Assembly: GCA_025937955.1 (NCBI GenBank)
Contig: JAICQI010000137.1
Span: 1-10,387, forward strand
Reading direction: 5' to 3'
DNA: 10,387 nucleotides
Source: Pyrinomonadaceae bacterium
GTDB taxonomy: Bacteria; Acidobacteriota; Blastocatellia; Pyrinomonadales; Pyrinomonadaceae
Part shown: positions 1 through 4,540 of the stretch, one piece after another
Layout: each line of letters starts with the position of its first letter
Position numbering within the stretch: position 1 is the stretch's first letter
Position numbers and translations under genes: made by a program
Notes under the pieces: model-generated
What the model saw: only the letters and a program-made list of their open reading frames with translations
Databases searched by the model: none
Told to the model about the DNA's origin: nothing

Positions 1-267
1 CGCGTAGATGTGCTACTGCTTCCTGACAACTCTGCGCTTGTTTGCTGGTTATCCGGAACGCCCGAGGGCGGCGAAATAAAGGTTCGGCGTGTCGAGACGA
101 ACGGCTCTCTTGGACCCCCGGCCGTCATCGCAAAAACCGACATCTCGCGATCGAGTGGCTTCCCGAGAATGGCCCGCCTCGGTAACGAAGTTCACTTTGC
201 CTGGACGGAATTTGGCAAACCGTCACACATCCGGATGGCAACTGCTGACGTCAGCGCGTACAAATGA
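1..267 (+). CDS. 3' end of a BNR/sialidase-like repeat protein (partial)
   Basis: The reading frame is open to the left edge of the window, so only the last 88 residues of a longer protein are visible. They resemble the final blades of BNR/sialidase-like beta-propellers: a strand pair around LVCWLSG, then a segment with GFPRMARLGNEVHFAWTE, the kind of repeat seen in proteins annotated as exo-alpha-sialidase. No catalytic residues can be judged from this fragment, and such proteins near metal-resistance genes are often not true sialidases. The GTG at 10 is just an in-frame codon and not a supported start. The stop TGA at 265-267 overlaps an in-frame ATG (264) of the next reading frame, which suggests co-transcription with the copper genes downstream. 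Family assignment rests on motif resemblance only. Confidence 0.6.
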   Translation, partial: RVDVLLLPDNSALVCWLSGTPEGGEIKVRRVETNGSLGPPAVIAKTDISRSSGFPRMARLGNEVHFAWTEFGKPSHIRMATADVSAYK

Positions 268-338
268 ATCTCGAACGTGCTATATTTGGGTGCACCCCAA
301 CAGTTAAATTCGAGGATGCCCAGGTTCGCGACCGTACA

Positions 339-779
339 ATGCTGAAGCTGTTTCCCATAACACTGTTGCTGGGAGTTGCGCTCCTGTTTGGACAGGGAGG
401 CGTTGTTCTCGTGGCGGCGGTGTGCCCGCATCTCAGTTTGGCGGCTTCAAGCTGCGATATGCCTGAGATGAAGGCAGCGATGGACCATTCACAGATGGCT
501 CATCATGACATGAACCATGGCAATTCGGACTTGCCTGCCATCGCAAATGCGCCAGGACCAGAGCCTTGTTCACATTGCGTGACTCATTCGCGTTCGAACT
601 CGAACGGTGAATTGGTCAGAACAGCCGATACGGTGAAGCGCTCGTCAGACCTCGATGTTCCAGTTCGAGTCGCCCTGCGTCCGATTGCGCGGGTTGCAGT
701 ATTAACACCAAGAGAGCACGGGCCACCTGGTAAAGCAAGCAGGCCCAAACACGTCCTCATTAACACCTTCCGGATTTAG
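339..779 (+). CDS. Small secreted Cys/His/Met-rich protein, probable copper-binding
   Basis: A 146-residue protein that I do not recognise as a named family. From the ATG at 339 it begins with a hydrophobic segment (residues 3-27) typical of a signal peptide or membrane anchor. A metal-ligand-rich stretch follows: C29, H31, C39, M41, M44, M48, H50, M53, H55, H56, M58, H60, and then a C77-S-H-C80 pair with H83. The C-terminal third is ordinary and ends in HVLINTFRI. The ligand mix suits Cu(I) or another soft metal, and the gene lies directly upstream of an outer-membrane channel and a multicopper oxidase, so periplasmic copper binding is the best inference. An alternative start at 264 forms an ATGA overlap with the previous gene and would add 25 residues before the hydrophobic segment. 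Neither ATG has a clear Shine-Dalgarno. I prefer 339 because it puts the signal peptide at the amino terminus. Confidence 0.72.
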   Translation: MLKLFPITLLLGVALLFGQGGVVLVAAVCPHLSLAASSCDMPEMKAAMDHSQMAHHDMNHGNSDLPAIANAPGPEPCSHCVTHSRSNSNGELVRTADTVKRSSDLDVPVRVALRPIARVAVLTPREHGPPGKASRPKHVLINTFRI

Positions 780-806
780 TTCCCTCCGTCCAATCCGTTA
801 GCGATG

Positions 807-832
807 GTGCGCAGGCGAACGCCTGTATGCAC
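807..832. repeat. Inverted repeat in the leader of the outer-membrane channel gene
   Basis: CAGGCG-AA-CGCCTG at 812-825 is a perfect 6-bp dyad. It is extended by GTGC at 807-810 pairing with GCAC at 829-832 across small bulges. It lies between the stop of the small secreted protein (779) and the channel gene start (887). No T-run follows, so it is not a classical terminator; it could be an mRNA structure or a protein-binding site. Confidence 0.4.
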
Positions 833-857
833 TGCGTTTCAATTAAAAACTTCTGTT

Positions 858-871
858 TCGCCGAAAGGCGA
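858..871 (+). promoter_or_regulatory. GAAA-tetraloop hairpin just upstream of a ribosome binding site
   Basis: TCGCC-GAAA-GGCGA at 858-871 forms a 5-bp stem capped by a GNRA tetraloop, ending six bases before the G-rich Shine-Dalgarno of the channel gene. As RNA it would be stable for its size and could affect ribosome access or transcript stability. I could not match it to a riboswitch class. Confidence 0.35.
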
Positions 872-876
872 GCCTC

Positions 877-884
877 GGGGGGAT
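877..884 (+). promoter_or_regulatory. Ribosome binding site deciding the channel gene start
   Basis: GGGGGGAT lies four to five bases before the ATG at 887. It supports that start over the in-frame ATG at 827, which lies inside an inverted repeat and has no Shine-Dalgarno. Translation from 887 also places the signal peptide at the amino terminus. Confidence 0.6.
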
Positions 885-886
885 AC

Positions 887-2539
887 ATGAATTCGTTGAT
901 TAATTGCCGCAAGCTGTGGCGCGCGGCTTTGGTGCTCACACTTGTACTAACAATGAGCACCTCTGCATTGCCGCAACACGAAGGGCACGACATGAAAAAG
1001 ATGCCGGCGGCGAAACCGAAACCAAAGACTACGACACGAAAAAGATCGACCACGCCCAAGCGTCGCACTCCTGCCACACAACGCGCCGCTCGACCGAAAG
1101 CATCTGCAACGCCGATGGCAAGTCCAACACCAATGCCATCCCCAATTCAATCGGGCACTCCTGTCCCGCAGGGCACGCCACAGACCGGCCATGGAACACA
1201 TCAGATGCCGTCTGCTCAAGCCACGCCATCGCCTGCGCAGGAAATAGTTCGTACGAGACGTGAGGTAATTCCGGCTGGACCAGTGCTGAAGTTGGAAGAT
1301 CTCGAGCAGATGGCAACGCAGCGAAATCCCACGCTGGCACAGGCCGACGCGTCGATTCGCGCAGCCGAGGGTCGCCGGCGCCAAGCGGGTCTGTTTCCCA
1401 ATCCTGTGGCCGGTTATTTCCTCGAAGAATTTGCGTTTAAATCGCCAGGTGAAACTGCTGAACAAGGCGTCTTTGTAGAACAGACCATCCCTTTGGGCGG
1501 CAAGCTGAGCAAGGCGCAACGTGTGTTTGAGCGGGAGAAAGACCAGGCGGTCATTCTTGCCGAAGCGCAGCGTCTGCGGGTTACGAACGCCATTCGCGTC
1601 CTCTACTACGAAACTCTGGGCGCGCAGCGGTTAGTCGAACTGCGCGACGATCTGTCGCAGTTGGCCCGAGAGGCTGTGGACATAACGAAGGAGCTTGCAA
1701 ACGTTGGCCAGGCCGATCGGCCCGACCAGTTAGAGATAGAGATCGAGGCCGAACGAGCCGAGATCGAATTCCTGCGTGCGCAAAATGACTGGCAGCGATC
1801 GTGGCGTGCATTAGCCGCGATGGTTGGTAATCCTCAACTCGCGCCGGCACGTCTCGCTACGACACCGGAAGACGAACTCCAGTCGCTAAACGAAACGCAG
1901 TTGCTCGACTCGTTGCTCACCCAAAGTCCCGACCTTAGAGTGGCGCGCACGGAAGTCGAGCGTGCTCGAGCGGTGGTGGCGCGTGCGCGTGCCGAACGTG
2001 TTCCGGATCTCTTCCTCCGTGGTGGACTCGGTTACAACTACGAGCGTTTCGAGCCAGTGTCGCCCTCTGTTGCTGGTCGTCGAAAAGGTTTGGAGGGACG
2101 GCTCGAGGTCGGCGTTAACGTCCCGATCTTCAATCGAAACCAGGGTGGCATTGCAGCGTCTGAAGCCGAGCTCGCGATCGCCGAGCGCGATCTCGAGCGT
2201 TTGCAATTGGTATTGAGATCACGTTTCGCCGGCGGCTTCCGCGAGTATCGCAACGCGCAGCAAATGGCAGACAGATATCGAACGCAGGTAGTGCCGAAAG
2301 CGCGCGAAGCTTATCGAACCTACCTCGCCAATTTCCGTCAAATGGCGGCTGCGTACCCGCAGGTCTTAATCGCTCAGCGAACACTCTTTCAGGTCGAGGT
2401 TGAGTACGCGCAAGCGCTGATTCAACTTCGTCAGCGTGCGATTGAGCTGCGTGGCTTTTTACTGGAGGGCGGGTTGGATCCGCTTAACCGGCGGAGCGAA
2501 GGAACAGAAGGGTTTTCTAACTTAGGAGCAATCAAATGA
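887..2539 (+). CDS. TolC-family outer-membrane efflux protein, CusC/CzcC-like
   Basis: A 550-residue outer-membrane factor of the type that forms the exit duct of metal-efflux complexes. Residues 8-27 form a signal peptide after a basic start. Near the likely mature terminus is QHEGHDMKKM (30-39), then a disordered, strongly basic Lys/Thr/Pro/Ala-rich linker (about 41-125) with a second His/Met patch, GHGTHQM (101-107). The two OEP repeats follow (about 135-340 and 345-525). They contain CzcC-like signatures: NPTLAQADASIRAAEGRRRQ, GLFPNPVAGY, FVEQTIPLGGKL (197-207) and, in the second repeat, NVPIFNRNQGGIAASEAEL. There is no lipobox, unlike the acylated E. coli CusC. The linker makes it longer than the usual 400-470 residues of the family. 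It overlaps the multicopper oxidase gene by ATGA (2536-2539). No RND pump or adaptor gene is in the window, so its partner is unknown. Family is certain; copper specificity is inferred from the neighbours and His/Met patches. Confidence 0.92.
   Translation: MNSLINCRKLWRAALVLTLVLTMSTSALPQHEGHDMKKMPAAKPKPKTTTRKRSTTPKRRTPATQRAARPKASATPMASPTPMPSPIQSGTPVPQGTPQTGHGTHQMPSAQATPSPAQEIVRTRREVIPAGPVLKLEDLEQMATQRNPTLAQADASIRAAEGRRRQAGLFPNPVAGYFLEEFAFKSPGETAEQGVFVEQTIPLGGKLSKAQRVFEREKDQAVILAEAQRLRVTNAIRVLYYETLGAQRLVELRDDLSQLAREAVDITKELANVGQADRPDQLEIEIEAERAEIEFLRAQNDWQRSWRALAAMVGNPQLAPARLATTPEDELQSLNETQLLDSLLTQSPDLRVARTEVERARAVVARARAERVPDLFLRGGLGYNYERFEPVSPSVAGRRKGLEGRLEVGVNVPIFNRNQGGIAASEAELAIAERDLERLQLVLRSRFAGGFREYRNAQQMADRYRTQVVPKAREAYRTYLANFRQMAAAYPQVLIAQRTLFQVEVEYAQALIQLRQRAIELRGFLLEGGLDPLNRRSEGTEGFSNLGAIK
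2524..2528 (+). promoter_or_regulatory. Ribosome binding site of the multicopper oxidase gene
   Basis: AGGAG lies seven bases before the ATG at 2536, within the last codons of the preceding channel gene. Together with the ATGA stop/start overlap it indicates translational coupling. Confidence 0.7.
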
Positions 2540-3969
2540 GTGACAGCAGACGAGATTTTCTGAAGAAGTCGGGACTGTTAGGAGCCGGCTTATTAGCGAG
2601 CAACAGCATTGTTTCCGCGCAGCACGAGGGCCACGGCAAACCGCAGCCACAGGCTCCGCCGAAGAAAAATGTTGTGCCTGCGACGAGCGGTGTTGCAAGA
2701 GTGCCGGTCGAGAGTCCCGACATACCGAAGCTGCAATGGACTCTGGACAACGGTGTAAAGGTTTTTCACCTAACCGCCGAGGTTGTCAAAACCCAACTAA
2801 TTCCCGGTATGAAAGAAATGGTTGGCTGGGGTTACAACGGCAGCATTCCCGGCCCGACGATCGAAATTGATGAAGGCGATCGTGTTCGTGTAGTTCTTCA
2901 TAACAAACTACCTGAATCCACGACGATTCATTGGCACGGCTTAGAGGTGCCGGTACACATGGACGGCACTCCTTTTATTAGTCAGCCTCCAATCGAGCCG
3001 GGCGAATCTTTCACATACGAGTTTACAGTTAATCAGAACGGTACATTCTTCTACCACTCACACGGGGCCATGCAGGAGATGATGGGCATGATTGGCCTGT
3101 TTGTCGTCCACCCAAAAATTCCCAACAAGCCGCATTGCCACAAAGACTTTGGACTGATTCTCCAGGAGTGGGCTCTGTTGCCGAATAATCCGGTGCCGAA
3201 CTCTTTAGCAATGGAGTTCAACTGGTTGACGATCAATGGCAAGGCCGGACCGGCAACAACGCCGCTGATCGTAAAGCAGGGTGAACGGGTTCGTTTGCGA
3301 GTCGTGAATCTCGGGATGGACCACCATCCGATGCACATCCATGGGCACCAGTTTTTCGTGACGGGAACAGAGGGCGGTCGCATTCCCGAAACGGGATGGT
3401 ATCCCGGTAACACTGTGCTGGTTGGTGTAGCGCAGGCGCGCGATGTTGAGTTCGAGGCGATCTATCCGGGCGATTGGATGTTCCACTGTCATCTTCCACA
3501 CCACATGATGAACCAGATGGTTTCGATGGTTGGTCCAATGTCCCATGCCGGCCACGGAATACAAACCGGAGGTGGCATGGAAGAAGGGATGGGAATCGTG
3601 CGTCAGGACAATGCGTTGTCGGAGGATCTGGGACCGAAGTTGGGACGAGGAATGGGAGAGAGTACGCAGCAGGAGCGCAACACCTCGAATCTCGTCGCGC
3701 AGGACCGGCATGCAGGTCACGCGAACATGCAGGACGACGCCGCAAAGAAACGTGTTCCGGGTTTTCCGCAGGACATGATGATGATCATGGACAAAGAAGT
3801 TGCAAAGCCACAGACGTACGGGCTTCCACCGGGATGGACCGCTTCGGTGATGGGCATGATGACGCTTGTGCGTGTGTTACCACCCGACATGTACGACGAA
3901 GTCATGCGGAGGATGCGCGAAGGGATCGTGGAGGCTCCGGCCGCAATGCCCGGACATAAGCACCCGTAG
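2536..3969 (+). CDS. Tat-exported two-domain multicopper oxidase with Met-rich C-terminal tail
   Basis: A 477-residue periplasmic multicopper oxidase, probably oxidising Cu(I) to the less toxic Cu(II) with O2. The twin-arginine signal SRRDFLKKSGLLGAG opens the protein, with likely cleavage after VSA (28), leaving QHEGHG at the mature terminus. All four copper-binding motifs are intact: HWHG (H132, H134), YHSHG (H174, H176), HPMHIHGH (H264, H267, H269) and HCHLPHHMMNQM (H317, C318, H319, H323, axial M328). Only two cupredoxin domains are seen (about 65-195 and 205-335), with the single type-1 site in the second. In two-domain oxidases of this arrangement the trinuclear sites form between subunits of a trimer. 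A tail of about 140 residues follows, rich in Met and His (DMMMIMDK at 413-420, SVMGMM at 437-442, GHKHP at the end); it is not needed for the core fold. It could instead be called a laccase-like copper oxidase. The motifs make the family certain, while the cuprous oxidase role is inferred from context. Confidence 0.95.
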   Translation: MSDSRRDFLKKSGLLGAGLLASNSIVSAQHEGHGKPQPQAPPKKNVVPATSGVARVPVESPDIPKLQWTLDNGVKVFHLTAEVVKTQLIPGMKEMVGWGYNGSIPGPTIEIDEGDRVRVVLHNKLPESTTIHWHGLEVPVHMDGTPFISQPPIEPGESFTYEFTVNQNGTFFYHSHGAMQEMMGMIGLFVVHPKIPNKPHCHKDFGLILQEWALLPNNPVPNSLAMEFNWLTINGKAGPATTPLIVKQGERVRLRVVNLGMDHHPMHIHGHQFFVTGTEGGRIPETGWYPGNTVLVGVAQARDVEFEAIYPGDWMFHCHLPHHMMNQMVSMVGPMSHAGHGIQTGGGMEEGMGIVRQDNALSEDLGPKLGRGMGESTQQERNTSNLVAQDRHAGHANMQDDAAKKRVPGFPQDMMMIMDKEVAKPQTYGLPPGWTASVMGMMTLVRVLPPDMYDEVMRRMREGIVEAPAAMPGHKHP

Positions 3970-3997
3970 AGAGTGGGTAGTGCCCTGATTTCGCTCC

Positions 3998-4028
3998 TTA
4001 CACAGATCGATTAAAAGAATCTGTGTAA
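3998..4028. terminator. Perfect inverted repeat between the oxidase gene and merR
   Basis: TTACACAGAT (3998-4007) and ATCTGTGTAA (4019-4028) form a 10-bp perfect stem with an 11-base loop, 28 bases after the oxidase stop. No T-run follows on either strand, so it is not a canonical Rho-independent terminator. It may protect the 3' end of the upstream transcript, weaken read-through, or be an operator. CTGATT (3985-3990) and AATCAG (4027-4032) add an alternative pairing. Confidence 0.45.
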
Positions 4029-4057
4029 TCAGTGGATAAAGAAACCTAAGAAGGCGC

Positions 4058-4089
4058 TTGACTCTGTAGTCGGCTACAGGGTTTAGAAT
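4058..4089 (+). promoter_or_regulatory. MerR-type metal-responsive promoter and operator of the merR-copA operon
   Basis: A -35 box TTGACT (4058-4063) and a -10 box TAGAAT (4084-4089) are separated by 20 bp instead of the usual 17. The spacer holds a perfect dyad CTGTAG-TCGG-CTACAG (4064-4079). This over-long spacer with a centred dyad is the hallmark of promoters activated by MerR-family metal sensors, which untwist the DNA on metal binding. The sequence is close to the ZntR/CadR/PbrR operator type as I remember it. It lies immediately upstream of the merR gene, so the regulator probably controls its own transcription together with the downstream ATPase. Confidence 0.88.
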
Positions 4090-4096
4090 ACTTTGT

Positions 4097-4540
4097 ATGA
4101 AGATAGGTGAAGTGGCGAAAGCGACTGGGATCGGAATAGAAACGCTTCGTTTCTATGAAAAGAGCGGTCTGTTGGATTCACCTTCGCGCACTGAGAGCGG
4201 CTATCGGATCTATAACGCTGATGTGCTTGACCGGTTGGATTTCATTAAACGCGCTCAAGTACTTGGTTTCTCTCTCGATGAGATCAAACGAATTATCGGC
4301 GACAGGCGCGCGGGCCAGAGTCCATGTGCCGAGGTTCGCGAAATTGTGAGAAATCGACTGGCCGAATTAGATGCACGCATGCGCGAGATGAAACGGTATC
4401 GAAACGAATTGGCAACAGCCCTTGCCGAGTGGGACGAAAGAGGGGATGTTGCCGGACATGTTTGCGGATTGATCGAAGGTTCTCACATAGACCACGCTAT
4501 CAATCAGCAAACGACAGGGTTAAAGAAGAAAAGGTTATGA
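4097..4540 (+). CDS. MerR-family heavy-metal-responsive transcriptional regulator
   Basis: A 147-residue dimeric activator. Residues 1-70 form the winged helix-turn-helix (MKIGEVAKATGIGIETLRFY, then the SGYRIY wing). A long dimerisation helix (about 79-112) leads to a short metal-binding loop and C-terminal tail. Aligned from memory with E. coli CueR, residue 77 is Cys, as in Zn/Cd/Pb/Hg sensors (CueR has Ser77). The first loop Cys of CueR (C112) is replaced by W112, and the second (C120) corresponds to C123, preceded by H121. H130 and H133 are extra possible ligands, so the metal cannot be assigned to Cu(I) with confidence. The start lies about 7 bases after the -10 box, leaving almost no 5' leader and no Shine-Dalgarno. 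The stop overlaps the ATPase start (ATGA), so the two genes form an autoregulated operon. Confidence 0.93.
   Translation: MKIGEVAKATGIGIETLRFYEKSGLLDSPSRTESGYRIYNADVLDRLDFIKRAQVLGFSLDEIKRIIGDRRAGQSPCAEVREIVRNRLAELDARMREMKRYRNELATALAEWDERGDVAGHVCGLIEGSHIDHAINQQTTGLKKKRL

Noticed and set aside
827..886. Extended start of the channel protein at 827
   Set aside because: It puts 20 unrelated residues before the signal peptide, has no Shine-Dalgarno and starts inside an inverted repeat. The ATG at 887 has a G-rich site.
807..886. Riboswitch (c-di-GMP or metal type) in the channel leader
   Set aside because: The GAAA-capped hairpin is suggestive, but I could not find the conserved core of any class I know.
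904..1519. Long overlapping frames on both strands (plus 904-1263, minus 947-1519) over the Pro/Thr-rich linker of the channel
   Set aside because: They follow from the biased codon composition of the linker region. The channel frame has a clear signal peptide and OEP domains; the others have no recognisable features.
3205..3745. Two minus-strand frames of about 170 residues antisense to the oxidase
   Set aside because: Antisense shadows over a highly conserved His/Met-coding region, with no ribosome sites and no domain-like sequence.
4324..4536. In-frame upstream extension of the copper ATPase inside merR (would give 851 residues)
   Set aside because: It lies wholly within the merR coding sequence in another frame, has no family-like sequence, and the ATG at 4537 has the ATGA coupling and a purine-rich site.
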